Of a stretch of 64,000 nt of DNA, positions 1-18,608 are shown piece after piece (within the stretch, counting starts at the first letter, position 1; every line of letters starts with the position of its first letter). Position numbers and translations under genes: made by a program. The notes under the pieces are model-generated. The model ran no database searches. It was given only the letters and a program-made list of their open reading frames with translations, and had not been told where the DNA came from. Origin of the DNA: Blakeslea trispora (taxonomy: Eukaryota; Mucoromycota; Mucoromycetes; Mucorales; Choanephoraceae); NCBI GenBank assembly GCA_025331445.1, contig JAIWNE010000015.1:62001-126000 (forward strand), read 5' to 3'.

Positions 1-1013
1 TATGGAAAGTTAGAGAAGGATTCAAATAAAGTTGTTGTGTAATAAGAGATCAAGAGGAGCTGTCAAATGGGTTGAATACCAAATAGGAAATACAAAGTTG
101 AAGAAAGTGATATAGTAGAATGAATGTAGCGATCCAATTGAGCTTATAATAATCAAATAGAGGTAATGAGCCAAAGCGATTCTTGATATAAAATGTCAAT
201 AATAGCAGAGGTAGAAACATAAATAAGTGTTAAATTTTATTAGAAAATAAGGAATCATAAGCGAAATAACAAGATACTGATAACAAGTACTAAACAAGGT
301 AAGATCCATCAAAGTAAATTTTTTGTGTTCTAGTGAAAGAGATGTCAAGATAAAATAAAGCAGAAGTGATAAGCTAGAAGAAGCCGAATTTGAGAATAGA
401 TAGTAGATAGATGAAGACAGCCTGCAAGATGTTAGATATGACAACAACTGCTTTAAGGCTTTAGTTAATCTTTTTTCCCTTCAAGACTTCATCTTCAAAT
501 AGAGCAGTAAGATGTAAGTCAGAGAAGAGAAAGGCAAACACAAAACAAATAGATGTATAATATTAAAGTACATTGAGAAACTATAACATTGAGGAGACAT
601 GAGACTTTACAGTACAAAGATATATGTGCATACATGAATAAAAGCGTATGCTATAATTAGACAATAAATAAGATGAGTCAGAAAGCCAAAGATTTGTGTC
701 TAATTGAAGCATAACAAGAGATCAAAACAATTCATCGAATGAGTCAGATACTAAACAGAGAATGAACTCTTGGATTGAAAGAGCCAAAAGGAGGTTAGAA
801 AGCAGTTGAGTACCAAGAAAGGGCCTATGCAATTTGAAGGAGTTGTCCAGAAAGCAGACTTGAGCCTTACAGAATGTTGAGCATGAAGAAATACAAACAG
901 AAAATATAAACAATGTGTGGTTGCTGTTAATTTTTGTAGTATGACAACCATTCAAAGAACTCAAGAAATCAAGTAGATGTATGCAACCCATGTTTCTTTA
1001 AGGCAAAACATCT
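1..1013 (-). other. Possible fragment of a polytopic membrane protein gene
   Basis: No gene can be modelled confidently here. On the minus strand, several short open stretches are rich in hydrophobic residues and look like membrane segments. They lie near 951-751 (a stretch containing HSVRLKSAFW), 700-600, 447-196 and 190-1, and some are bounded by plausible intron signals such as an acceptor near 702. They could be exons of a multi-pass protein reading off the left edge, but I could not join them into one open frame and recognise no family. AT-rich DNA also produces hydrophobic ORFs by chance, so this is only a pointer. Confidence 0.2.
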
Positions 1014-2295
1014 GTGCATTCTGTTTCAAAATAAATGTTCATTATGAGGTTATCGAGGTCTTGTTAATCAGCTTGCAAGAAGATAAAGATATAGAAACAT
1101 ATACTAGCAATCTCAACCGAAATGTTTGAGTTTAGATTGTCGAAAGTTGGTAAGGCTTACAAAGGCTCTAGTTGGGATCAATTAGTATCTTCAGTAAAAA
1201 ATTTCCACCTGAGTGTAAAGAGATTTTTTATTATTTCTCCAAAGCTTGTGACCTGTAGATCATCTTCTGGCACTAAAATGAATAGCTTCAGAGTTTGCTC
1301 AACCCTTCAAGAAAAGCCATTCTGCTGAGCTAGTACTAATGTGTTCCTTGAGCTTTTCTCCTAATAATTTTCCTTTCTTTTTTAAAATCAAGTTTGGGTT
1401 TCGGCAACGCATGTGACAACCATGTCATGTAGATCTACGACTGATGTGCAAGACTACGGTGTATATGCCTTCGACTTGATATTCACACAACCAATGGGTT
1501 TATAATCTCAATTAAGCTAAAGGTAAATGATCTTGGGTTGGTCCTTCGCTATATAGTCAGATCTCATCATTAAATATTCAAGTGCGGCTTATTATGGGTT
1601 TGTCGAGAGATACAATGTTTATCATGTATCATTTGATGACACACTTGCTTAAAACAGCACTAAAGTCATCTGAGCTCTACCGAAACTATCCAAGTCGTCT
1701 CAGTTTCTCAGGCCAAAAAAGGCTGTTTTACCTTTCGAGATAAGGATTCGATGCTATTTCAGCAACTTTATGAGAGAAGAGGGTTTGAATTAGATTTACT
1801 ATAAAGATATCTGTTATATATATCATACATGGTATAAACAGGATCTAGTTTCAATGAAGTAGTCTAGACACTGTTAATAGATTAAATGGATTTGTTGTTG
1901 AGGGGGAGAAGCGAGTCTTTGACTGATTCTACTTGGTTGCTTTTTATAGACTCCTTTTGTTAAGCAAGAGCAAGAAATAACATGTTTCTTCGTTCAAAAA
2001 AAAAAAAAGGGTAATGGTAAACCACTTTCTCTTTCTTTGTTCTCCAACTTTTCCGAGACCTGAAAAGAAGCTACAGACGCTCTATTTTAAATGATGTTTT
2101 CTAAGCCCTTTGATATGAAAAAAAAGCCAAGCCAGCCCTTAATCGACTGTTGATCCAATTCAGTCAGATTCCAACTCAGTCATTATTCTAAATTTAGCAT
2201 TATTTCAATCTTTCTATAAATATATTGTTTTCTTGTTATTGTTGTTTTTTTTTCTTTTTTTTTTTCCTTTCTTTCTTGTATATATTTATTCAAAC
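1014..2295. other. Non-coding stretch upstream of the LEA2-type gene
   Basis: No convincing gene is visible. The last 100 bases are strongly pyrimidine-rich, with long T and C runs ending just before the start codon at 2296. That is the usual look of promoters and 5' leaders in this window. Confidence 0.5.
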
Positions 2296-3352
2296 ATGTC
2301 AGCCCCGCCACAAAGACAATACAGTAATGGTGATTATTATAGCAGTAAAGCTTCAGCGCCGCCTTTGCCACATCATATCGAGACAGCCCAATCATCCGAT
2401 CAACTCGGCATGAATGAAATGCCTGTCAATTCTCCTTCGCCTTTCCCGGTTTACAATCAAGGTAGCCCACCCAATTACGCACCTTCACCACCACACACAA
2501 GCTATAGCAATCTGCAACAACGAGACTCTATGTCAGACATGAAATTCATAGATCACTATGACTCTGATGATGAAATAGAAAAAATCATTCCTCGTGAAAG
2601 AAAGAAGCGCTCATGTATCGACAAGCTCTGTTGCGGTTGTTGTACTTGTTGCCCCAAGTGGCTCCGTTGGTGTAGTTGCATTATCTTGTTGATTATCATC
2701 ATCCTTGCTATTGTTATTGGTGTCTTGGCTGCTTTGTTCAAAGTGCCTACTGTCAGTTATACAGGTCTTCAGGGTGAACCAAATGTTGCATTCACTAACA
2801 ACGTACTCAACATGAACTTTAAGATTGGCATTACTGTCGACAATCCTAATTTCGAGAGTATAACCTTTGAAAAAATCACAGCTGATGTAAGTGAATCTTT
2901 AACATAGATGTAAGTTGGTTGAGGTTAATTGAGTTCCCTTTTTGATTTGTTTAGGCTTATTACCCTGCACCTTATAATGTCTACATTGGTGGTGGTAATG
3001 TCACTGATTTACATATCAGTTCAAACGCCATTACCAATATCACGTTCCCATTTGACGTCAGTGTGAATTCAACAGATGCAGGCCAGCAGGGCGTTTTGAT
3101 GGATCTAGTGACTAAATGTGGTTTTGATGGCAGTGCTCGCCAAAATATCAACATCGACTATTATGTTCATCCTACTGTTCGCATTATTGGTATTCCTATC
3201 ACTATCACCATCTCCAAATCGATGAGTATGGCTTGTCCTATTCAGGTAAGCTGCTAATTTTATAGTTTTATTAACTCCTTCATTAACGCACTGATTTTTG
3301 TTTATAGAGTTCGGATTTGACCTCACTTTTCGGCTCAGGCATCGGTGCTTGA
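2296..3352 (+). CDS. LEA2-domain single-pass membrane protein
   Basis: Three exons, 2296-2886, 2955-3245 and 3308-3352, give 308 aa. The start at 2296 is preferred over an in-frame ATG at 2233, because the extra 21 residues would be translated from a pyrimidine tract. Residues 1-90 are a Pro/Ser/Tyr-rich cytoplasmic-type tail. Then come a basic stretch (ERKKR), a cysteine cluster (CCGCCTCCPKW, a likely palmitoylation site) and one strongly hydrophobic helix at about 129-148. The C-terminal half, with NFKIGITVDNPN and a basic-hydrophobic beta pattern, resembles the LEA type 2 (water stress and hypersensitive response) domain of fungal vacuolar or plasma-membrane proteins. The topology (short N-tail in the cytosol, LEA2 domain outside or luminal) is inferred from family members. 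The exact function is unknown. Confidence 0.8.
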
Positions 3353-4050
3353 TCGAGCTCATTGTAAAATATCTTTCTTCACTCTACATACACTTTTTTG
3401 AATTTTTTTTTTTTTTTTTTTTTTATAAACATCTACATACAATCTACCTAAACCGGAATCCAAAAAAGTTGGCTGAAGCAGAAAAAAAGTACTTTACTGC
3501 ACAACAAAGGATCAGGTGTTTCAAGATGGATAGCATCAATACAAGATCCTTTTTTTCTTGTAAGATATAAATGTCAGTCTATCTAGGAAAGACATTTCTA
3601 AATAGCATACAAGGATTTCTGAGAAACAGAGTAAGGGTATCTATAAGCAGCTTTTGTTAATGGGGGGTATAGAGGTAACATCTTCAGTCAAATAGATATG
3701 TAGTTTTTGATGGTATTGATTCAAGAAAACAATAGTTCAGAGTTGTTGAGTTTGAGCATAAAATCCATAGAGTCTTTCATACTTTTGGATATCAGTCTTA
3801 TTTCACTAGATATAGAAATATATGGAATGATTTAAAGATATTCTTATTAAACAATCAAGTGTAGTTATGCCAGAAATTCGGCTTTGACCTCTTCATCACA
3901 CAGTAGCATTGACAATGACAGAATATCCTTTTCGATAAAGTGATCCTTTTACTTTTAAATGCAATCTTTTTTGATGGTAAAATTAAATAAACCGCCACAA
4001 TCAGCCCAATGATAAATTGGCATCGTGTTGCAAAGCCTTCAGTTTTTATT
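3353..4050. other. Intergenic region between convergent genes
   Basis: This lies between the LEA2-type gene and the 3' end of the CHD gene. It is AT-rich with a T tract near 3400-3425. No gene or structured RNA was recognised. Confidence 0.5.
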
Positions 4051-9768
<5,718 letters not shown>

Positions 9769-11459
9769 CTTGTCTATTCAAGCATACACTATTTTTTTTT
9801 AAGGGTGAAAAAGAGAATTTTTTTTTTAAATCAAGTGCCTGAGAATAATAATAATAAAAATAAAGGTCACGTTTTGGTTTCTCAAAAACGCGTTCTTTAT
9901 GAGCTTACAGTTGTTCTACTCCCAATTTGAAGATACAGCTAAAAAAGAAAAAGAAAACAAAGTATGACCCTTTTAAGAATGGTTTTGCCGACAGGGAAAG
10001 TTGAGAGCTTGAAAGTGCCCCAGATAGGTTACATAATTTATGCAGTTCTCATGCCGATTGTTTGGATACTGTAATTATATCACAAAGAAACTGAAGAAAA
10101 TCAATCAAAAGCCCTAAACGTCTTGACTTCCTAAACCTCATTTCAGTTCAGTTGGGTTAGCCTCAGAGAGTATTGAGAAAAAGGTGGGGGGGGGGAGACA
10201 GGCTAGCAACCCTTTGTGCATTTTATTCAGAAATCATCCGTGAATTTTTATAATAGATCGTTTGAATATTGAGAAATAAAGGTGTACAAAAATAGAAAAT
10301 TAGATGAATCGAAACAATAGAGAAGATTGGTTTGGAAATAGCAGTGAATTACAGGATGCCATATGTCTCGAATAGAGCTGCCTGTATTGAACGACAGAAC
10401 AGAAGAAGCAATAGAGAGAGAGAGGAAAAATAAGAATTTGAACATCTAAGAAAACTGTATTTTCTTTGTTGGACCTTTGCTTAAAATATAAAAAGCAGCA
10501 CTGTTTGTTCGTAGTGAGTAAAAAGTTCAAATAGCCTTCGATCTGACAATCAGACAGGAGAACTGACCAAACTCTTGTGGGAGAGAATCTCGGTTTAGAA
10601 ATGATTGCTCCAAATGACCATTCTTTGTAAAGTATTAAATTTCAATTGCTGATTTATTAGTACCATTTTGTGGTCATAGTGATGCACCAAAACAAAAAAG
10701 GGATGATCTTTTGTCTAGTGTTTCACAAAAAAGAAGAGACCTTTCAATCATTGTTACAACCTAATACTAGAGTCTGTTTTATATCGGAAATCATAATCAT
10801 ACAAGCTTTGTCAAATGGCCAAATATTTTTTGGTTTGTTATGGTAACAGGAAAAGTTGCAAACCTCAAAAAGTGAAGCACATCATTTCATCTTCCCTAGA
10901 TATCTATGAATTGGCGACAGCGAAAAGACACAAAGCATGCCATACAATGTCTGAGCTTGTCTGATGGGTGTTGATTTAAATTGGTTTGGCGTCTCTTTCT
11001 ATTTGAGCAACATAGAAGAGTATGAAGCGAATAGTTAAAGCAATACCAGAGTCGGAATTCTTGCTTTACTTACATAAAGGCTGCTATGGCATTGCGAGAG
11101 ATCTCAATGTATAACCTTTGTTCAATAGTATTGCTCTCCATTGGAGAAGCCCGATGAGCGGTGATGGCTGATGAAAATGTAGCCAGCTTTTGTAAAACAA
11201 AGACCATCTCAAGGAGCCAGAAGCTTGCTTGACTTTATAATATTAAAAGGCAGCAGCTGCATGATTTTTTTTAACTTTTTGACAGTCCAGAAAAACCATC
11301 TTTTTTAAATTCTCTTTCTTTCCTTTTTTTTATTCATTTTTAGTGAAGGTTTATTTTAGACAACAAAAAAAAAGCGGGTAATTTGAAAATAGGGAGAAAG
11401 AAAAGGTGTGTGTATACATGAGGAAATAGAATATGAAAATAAAATAATAGGAAAAGTGT
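9769..11459. other. Intergenic region upstream of CHD gene
   Basis: This is the shared region between the CHD 5' end and the 3' end of the V-ATPase gene. It contains a G-run near 10186-10196 and assorted A/T tracts. Short ORFs are present, but none has a recognisable motif. No gene called. Confidence 0.5.
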
Positions 11460-13907
11460 TTAAGCTTCGAGATCGTTGAATTTAGCTTCAATTTCCTTAT
11501 GAAGGGCATTGTACTTTTCGCAAAGGACATCTTGTCCTTCAGCAGGATCCTCAAACTTCATGGAAGATAACTTGTAAAGGATATCACCCATAGCTTCACG
11601 GATCTTGGACCAGGTGATTTGGTTGTTTGAAGATTCGACAGCGTGTGTGGCATGATCATAGAAACCAATCATGTTACGTAACATCCATGTTGTCTTGTAG
11701 AAGGGACAGTAACGATCGTAGTTACTGTAACCGTTCTGTTGAAGGAAATCATCCTTGATAATTTGGGCAATCTCAAGAGTGATTTTATCAGATTCGTTCA
11801 AACCGGACTTACCGACCAACTGAACAATTTCAGAAAGGTTTTCTTCCATTTGAAGAATTTCCTTACACTTATCACGAAGATGGATATATTCAGGATCGTT
11901 CTTTTCATAGTAAGGCTCGAGCACCTTCATATACTTGGAGTAAGACAAATTCCAGTTGACTGAGGGGAAGTGCTTACGTTGAGCGAGCTTCTTATCGAGA
12001 CCCCAGAAGACTTGAACAATACCAAGTGTAGAGGTAGTGACAGGATCAGAGAAATCACCACCGGGAGGAGAGACGGCACCAACGACAGTGACACTACCCT
12101 CACGGCTAGGGTTACCAAGACAGGTGGCTCTACCAGCACGTTCATAGAAAGAGGCAAGACGAGCACCAAGATAAGCGGGGTAACCGGAATCAGCAGGCAT
12201 TTCAGCAAGACGACCAGAAATTTCACGAAGAGCTTCGGCCCAACGAGAGGTAGAATCAGCCATCATGGAGACGTTCTTGCCTTGATCACGGAAGTATTCA
12301 GAAAGAGTAATACCAGTGTAAATAGAGGCTTCACGAGCAGCGACAGGCATGTTGGAGGTATTGGCAATCAAAGTAGTACGCTTCATGATAGATTCCTTAC
12401 GGCCTTCAATCTCAATAGAAAGTTCAGGGAAGTCCATCAATACTTCAGCCATTTCATTACCACGCTCACCACCTAATTGAAAAAGAAATCAATAAAGCTT
12501 CATTTTAAAATATGTTTACAGGACACGATGACTTACAACCAACATAAATAATAACATCAGAGTTGGAGTACTTGGAGAGAGATTGTGAGATGACAGTTTT
12601 ACCACAACCAAAAGCACCAGGAATAGCAGTAGTACCACCTTGAACACAAGGGAAAAGAGAATCAAGAACACGTTGACCAGTCAATAAGGGGTTGTTGGCA
12701 GTCAATTTTTCGGCAACAGGACGAGGAGAACGAACGGGCCAGAGTTGACTCATGGTGTATTTGGTAGTTTCACCTTCAAATTCAGTTTCAAGCACAACAT
12801 CCTGAAGTGTGTATTGACCCTTAGGAGCAATATAGGTGATAGTACCACGGTTCTTAGGAGGCAACATAATGTTGTGAAGACTGACAAGAGAGTTTTCATA
12901 TACTTTACCATAAATATCGCCACCAGTGATGTGATCGCCAACCTTTGTTACAAAGATGTACAAGTCAGTTTTCGTTCTCTCTTTCTTTTGGACATTGTTT
13001 TTACCTGAAAGTTGATAGGTTCAAAGTCCCAGGCAAAGGCCTTATCCAAGGCAGGTGTAGCGATACCACGAGGAATGTAAATACTTTGAGAAATATCTTG
13101 AATGGTCTAAGGTGTTTTCAGTTACTATCATTCAAATTCATCTTCTGATGTAATCTTTTACCTTAAGCGGACGTTGAATACCATCATAAATATTTGACAT
13201 AAGACCTTTTAAGAGAGAAAAAAAAAGGATGAGCCAATTTTGATATAGACAGAAACGCGTCATTTATGCAAAGACTTACCAGGACCAAGTTCAACAGACA
13301 ATGGCTTACCAGATCTCAATACTGGATCACCGACAGTAAGACCGCCTTTAAGATGAATAAAATGCGGGTAAATTTAGTATACATTTTAAATAAATAAATA
13401 AAAAAAAAAGGTGCTCGATTTCTGAAACATTTCAGTGAAAATTTACCAGTTTCTTCGTAAACTTGGATTGTTGTCTTATCACCGTCGATACGGATAACTT
13501 CACCAACAAGCTCACTGTGACCAACACGGACCTAGCATACATAAGGGGTGTTATTGAATTTGGCTGTTTGTTTTTCTCTTTGACTATCTTTATATGCTTA
13601 CCAATTCGTACATGGCAGAACCACGCATGTTTTCAGCAACAACGACTATAGAAAGAATACAAATAAGGATAAGACATCTTATTGTCAACGCCATCTAAAC
13701 CAAAAGAAAAGAAAGCTTACCTGGACCAGAAACAGAAAAGATAGAGCCAAAGTCAGACTCGCGTTCATGGTCTCTGATTCTAGGCAATTCTTTTTGTGCG
13801 TTTTCGAGTGCTCCAGCCTATTAGATATGATATTGAGAAACAGTTAATAACCAAAAGAAGTGTCTGGCTGAATAAAGTAGTATATAAGAAATGTAAAGCA
13901 TTACCAT
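11460..13907 (-). CDS. vma1: V-type H+-ATPase catalytic subunit A
   Basis: Nine exons: 13907-13905, 13817-13721, 13645-13602, 13531-13447, 13345-13280, 13205-13162, 13106-13005, 12942-12537 and 12472-11460. The total is 1860 nt, or 619 aa, the normal intein-free length for this subunit. The first coding exon is only the ATG. The protein begins [14 protein letters not shown] and carries the P-loop GAFGCGKT at 256-263, the following [15 protein letters not shown] block, [14 protein letters not shown] and [16 protein letters not shown], all diagnostic of subunit A. In the V1 sector it binds and hydrolyses ATP with subunit B to drive proton pumping into vacuoles and other endomembranes. The last intron interrupts the Cys codon of YVGC, next to where yeast VMA1 carries its intein. 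No intein is present. Confidence 0.97.
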
Positions 13908-16082
13908 GATTATATCTATTGAAATAAATAAGGTCGAATAAAAGAAAATACAAGAATATCAGTATATTGATCGTCTCTTTTGCAGGTCCTTGTTCGTCTT
14001 ATTACCTTGTAGAAAATAAAATAAAAAGTGAGAGCCGAGATGGTATAAGTAAAGAAAAAAAAACAAAAAGAAAAGAAAAGGGAAAAATAAAAAAAAAGTG
14101 TGTCAAGGGGAATCATGTGAGGAGTGTACGTTGTTTCGTGAATAGTTTGTACACTTATTTCCCGAAATGATTGGCACACTCTTTTTTCTTGCAATTGACA
14201 CACCTTGAATTTCAATCCCAGCAGGTGAAAGCTTATGTTGATTTTGGGATCAAGTTTTTAGAAACCAATGTTTGAAATACTCAAGAAATTGAACAGACTT
14301 GAGCAAGTCAAACAACTGGTAATTCAGTCTCTTGAATGCTTGACAGTAAAACGTTCTTGACCGATAAAGACTCTCATTTAATATGCCGCTTTATTTTTAC
14401 CAGCAGAGCTCAATTGGATTAACAAAAGAGAAAAAGAATTTTGTAGCCTCATTTGCTTACAAGGTGATCTGTTGTCTATTGAGGATACTGAGGCTTGAAA
14501 AAAGTATACCTCTTTCTCTCTGTCTGTATGATCAAGTATATTATAAATACATGCAGTGTGAAAGGGCAGCTCTTCAATGAGACAAACACTTCAAACTATT
14601 TCTGTCTAATAGCAAGACATTGGCAAGGATATCTTTATGATTGAGCTAGGATTGAGAGTTTTACCATGTTTATAAAGATATACATGTTGTGTCTAACAGT
14701 TGTGGCGCAAGTTTTCATCGATATCCGTCAAGAATGAAAGAGGGAAAAAATAAGCAGAGTAAAGATTGTATATGACAGCTACATTTCTTGTCTGCCTTTG
14801 AACGCAATTCGTTAGAACTTGTCTTTGCTTTGTTATCTTAGCATGCTTATAATCTCTTCATCTGTCAATAGATCGTTTTTAATAACGCCTGTTTGTATGT
14901 ATATGGTCGAATTGAGAAACAATAAAATTTCAACTTGAATGATAGTCAAAATTGTTAGAGGGACTACATCACTATATGCAAAGAAAAAGAAAAAAAAAAG
15001 AGAACAACAAAAGGTAGAATACTTACAAGGCACTCATATGTATACTCTGGATTATGTATCCAACTAGAAGAAATATGCAGAATGTTGTGTTTGTGTAGCT
15101 TTCTCAAAACACACACACATACACACCACTGATGATTAAGTCAGATCTAGACTCTATTTCTTTCTGACATGTTACAGAATAGGTCTTTTGTATCAAGACA
15201 GTCGAATGAAAACAAATCGAATGTTATCGCTTGGCAGCAAGCATATAAGAAGTATAGATCAATCATCTGTTCAGGGCAAATCAAAGGCTGTAGAAGCAAT
15301 ACAATTGTCTCATACTTGCTATATCGCTTCTAAATTGGCCCCCCTTTGAGCAATAAAAGATCTTGTCCATACTTTGACAAATCAGAATCTATTAGTGAAT
15401 TGTTTTATCTCTCTGCTTCCAAAAACATAAAATTTCTATCCCCCTTTTTTAAATTTCAATTTAATTGAATGCATCATAGTATTTTGCTTCAATTTAGACA
15501 AAACATTAAGCAGTAAGAAGCATGAATAGTAAACTAAATAATAAAAAAAAAAGATGTTGCAAGATTTGCAAGAAGGCAAGCAAGCTCTAGAGGCCTGAAA
15601 TTCATAGTAAAATGTATAGAATATGCTCTATAGTTCTTCTTTTTTTTTTTTTTAGTCTGCTTTAACAAACATAAATTTCATTCTAAAATCCGTCTTTTTT
15701 GCCTGCTTAAGAAAAAAGGCAGAATTAGGCCTGTATTTGATAAAATGTATTTCTGCAGATTCAACAAACAAACAAGAAAAGATAATGACCAACCTCTGTT
15801 TTATGTTTGTTCCAAAATACTCTTAGTCAGCGCCCCAATCAATGTTACATTATGCTCCAAACTAGTTTCGAATAACATCCGAAAATAGTGTATTTCATAC
15901 ATTAACTTTGAAACACCGCATGAATTTTGTTGTTATTTTTTTTTTGTTTTTGGTGAAAATACAGTAAGCCTATCGTTTATTTTCATCTCTTTTCATTGTT
16001 TTCTTTCTTTATTTGCTTTCGTTTAGGCATATTTAAGATCCAAAAAATAATACAAGAAGAACAGAAATAGATAGACATCAAT
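13908..16082. other. Intergenic region between divergent vma1 and CDC34-like genes
   Basis: This is a divergent promoter region of about 2.2 kb. It is AT-rich, with A/T homopolymers (for example near 14055-14100 and 15640) and a short CA-rich run near 15110. The ORFs here are short, without recognisable motifs. No gene called. Confidence 0.5.
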
Positions 16083-17338
16083 ATGGCCTCTGCCGCAAAT
16101 ATTCTTCAAAGACAGTTTAAAGGTTAGATGCAATTGAGTTAGGCGATCAACTGCGCTAAAAAAAAATAATTACTTTCTATAGAGTTGACAAGGAATCCCG
16201 TTCCTGGTTTTGTGGTTGATCTCAAAGACGACAACATCTTTGAATGGTAAGTCTAGTCAAGGAAAAAAAAAAGACAGTCTGCTGTCACTCATACATAATA
16301 TAAATTAGGGATGTTGCACTTATTGGCTCACCAAAGACAATGTACGAAGGCGGCTATTTCAAGGTAGACAAAAGATAAAAGAAAAGCAAACGAATACAGA
16401 AAACTAAAGAATATGATTTATAGGCTACAATGACATTTCCTGATGATTACCCTTTTAATCCACCTACCTTTAGATTTAATAATGAATTTTATCACCCAAA
16501 TGGTATGGTAGTTGTGCACACATTTTAAATGCCCATATATATTCATGTACATATTTATAATTATTCTTTACCCCTAATCTCCTTATCATTCAGTTTATCC
16601 CGATGGTAGACTCTGTATTTCTATCCTTCATCCCCCAGGCGAAGATCCAATCAGTGGTGAAAAGGCAGAGGTATAGTTGTAGAAAGAAGGAATGAGCTGA
16701 AACTTACTTGATTTATTCAACAGGAACGATGGAATCCTACACAGGTAACAATAAAACAAACTGAATACAGTCAAGATGATTGATGGTTATTATTTCGATC
16801 TTTTCTCCTTGTATAGTCTGTTGAAAGTATGTCTATTACAGCAGAAAAAAAAAAAAGAACAAGTGGCTGATTGTCATTCATTTAGGTGTACTTGTGTCTA
16901 TTATCTCTCTATTAGCTGATCCCAATTGCTCAAGTCCTGCAAACGTAGATGCGGGTGTAAGTTGGATAAGGTGTTAAATAAACCCTACTAACTCTTCAGT
17001 TTTAGGTGGCCTACAGAAAGAATCGTGACATGTTTGAGAGTGTTGTAAAAAGTAATTAGACAAGAGAAGACTACTGTTTCGATATACTGACTGTTTCACC
17101 TATAGAGCAAGTAGATGCCTCAAAGAAGGATATTCCTAGTGGATTTAAAATGCCAACATCAGAACAAGACTTTATGCCCACAGCTCCACCAGAAATAGAA
17201 GAAGATGACAACTTGTAAGTAACATTGATTTAAAGAAAAAAGGCTGTGTTTACTGAGATATCTTTAAGCTGGTATGAATCTGGTGATGAAAGTGATTTCG
17301 GTGTAGATGATGATGATTATGATGATGATGAGAATTAA
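16083..17338 (+). CDS. Ubiquitin-conjugating enzyme E2, Cdc34/UBE2R type
   Basis: Eleven exons: 16083-16122, 16183-16246, 16309-16363, 16424-16502, 16594-16670, 16724-16744, 16817-16826, 16886-16956, 17006-17051, 17106-17214 and 17269-17338. The total is 642 nt, or 213 aa, all in phase. Two are microexons (21 and 10 nt). The UBC fold shows YPFNPPTFRF, HPNVYPDGRLCISILH with catalytic Cys at residue 87, and the acidic insertion GEDPISGEKAEERWNPTQ after the active site, a hallmark of the Cdc34/Ubc7 group. The C-terminus is an acidic tail (EIEEDDNFWYESGDE, then an Asp run), as in Cdc34. It should charge ubiquitin for SCF-type E3 ligases and build K48 chains for proteasomal turnover. The intron donor after exon 1 is GTTAGA, slightly unusual. 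The dicarboxylate-carrier gene starts about 200 bp downstream on the same strand. Confidence 0.92.
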
Positions 17339-17545
17339 ACACGTCTTTCTTTTTTTTTTTTACGTTTTGATTTATTGCAATAAACAAGAGAACACACCAA
17401 ACAACTCCCCTTAAACGCACTGTTGATCATTTCATCCCCCCCTTAGATTCAACAAGATGGATCTATAAACAAAATAGTTTTGCTCTCTCTCTCTCTCTTT
17501 TTTCTTCCCTTTTCCACACACCCTTTCTACTCTTATTTACTTTGC

Positions 17546-18608
17546 ATGAGTGATATGGCTAAAACACCTTTTTACTTTGGCGGGCTTGCCTCTTGTTGTG
17601 CTGCTGTCATTGTTCATCCTTTAGATCTGACTAAAGTTCGGCTACAGAACTCAAGAGGTGGCCAAAATGCTGGCATGCTACACACGCTACTTAAGGTGGT
17701 ACAAACAGAGGGTTTCTTCAAGATTTATGCTGGTCTATCAGCCTCTATTCTGAGACAGGCAACCTATTCAACTGCTAGACTGGGTGGATATGATGCATTA
17801 AAACAGATGCTGCTACAAAAGAATAAAAGTAACTATCTCTCTTTTTTTTTCTTTTTTTTGTGATGGATTTGCTTTTTATTGTATGAGATACAGTTTCTTT
17901 TTTTTTTTTAAAGATTGATTTTCCTTTTTTTATAGATCCTTCAACATGGCAGCTATTGATGTGCTCAACAGCAGCAGGTATTGTTGGTGGTGTATGTGGA
18001 AATCCTGGAGATGTAGTCAATGTACGTATGCAAAATGATGGTCAACTTCCAGCTCATGTAAGAAGAAACTATCTGCATGCCTTTGATGGACTGTCAAGAA
18101 TGGCAAGAGAAGAAGGACTTGCTTCATTGTTTCGTGGCGTTGGTCCAAACATAAACAGGGCCGTCTTGATGACTTCTTCTCAATGCGTATCTTATGATCG
18201 CTTCAAGGCCTTCTTTGTTCATCATCACATCCTTCAAGATGGTCTCGGTCTCCATTTGATTTCAAGTATTCTTGCAGTAAGTTGGATCTACACTAGGCTT
18301 TAATCATCTAATTTGTTCTATAGGGGTTGGTGGCAACAACTGTCTGTTCTCCTGTGGATGTGATCAAGACTCGCATCATGTCCGCCACAGGTTCAGAGGG
18401 AAAAATATCCGCTTCCAATGTGATGCTGCAAATGTATAGAGCAGAAGGGGCTTTCGCTTTCTTTAAAGGATGGACTCCTTCTTTTATGCGAACTGGTCCA
18501 CAAACTATCTTTACTTTTATCTTTCTAGAGCAATTCAAGAAATGGCATTCTGCTTGGAAACAGGATAGCCTGTTGTCACCTTCATCTACTATTAAGTTAC
18601 AGGCATAA
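17546..18608 (+). CDS. Mitochondrial carrier, dicarboxylate carrier type
   Basis: Three exons, 17546-17828, 17936-18276 and 18324-18608, give 302 aa. The start MSDMAKTPF at 17546 is chosen. An in-frame upstream ATG at 17480 would add a run of Leu/Phe from a CT-repeat leader. Three tandem repeats carry the carrier signature: PLDLTKVRLQ, PGDVVNVRMQ and PVDVIKTRIM. The second signature, with PGDVVNVRMQNDG, and the QATYSTARLG block after repeat one match the DIC/UCP branch, especially yeast Dic1 (malate or succinate against phosphate). It would sit in the inner mitochondrial membrane with six helices. Substrate is inferred from family resemblance; another carboxylate cannot be excluded. Confidence 0.9.

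Noticed and set aside
11739..13148. Plus-strand ORFs inside vma1
   Set aside because: Antisense shadows of conserved V-ATPase exons.
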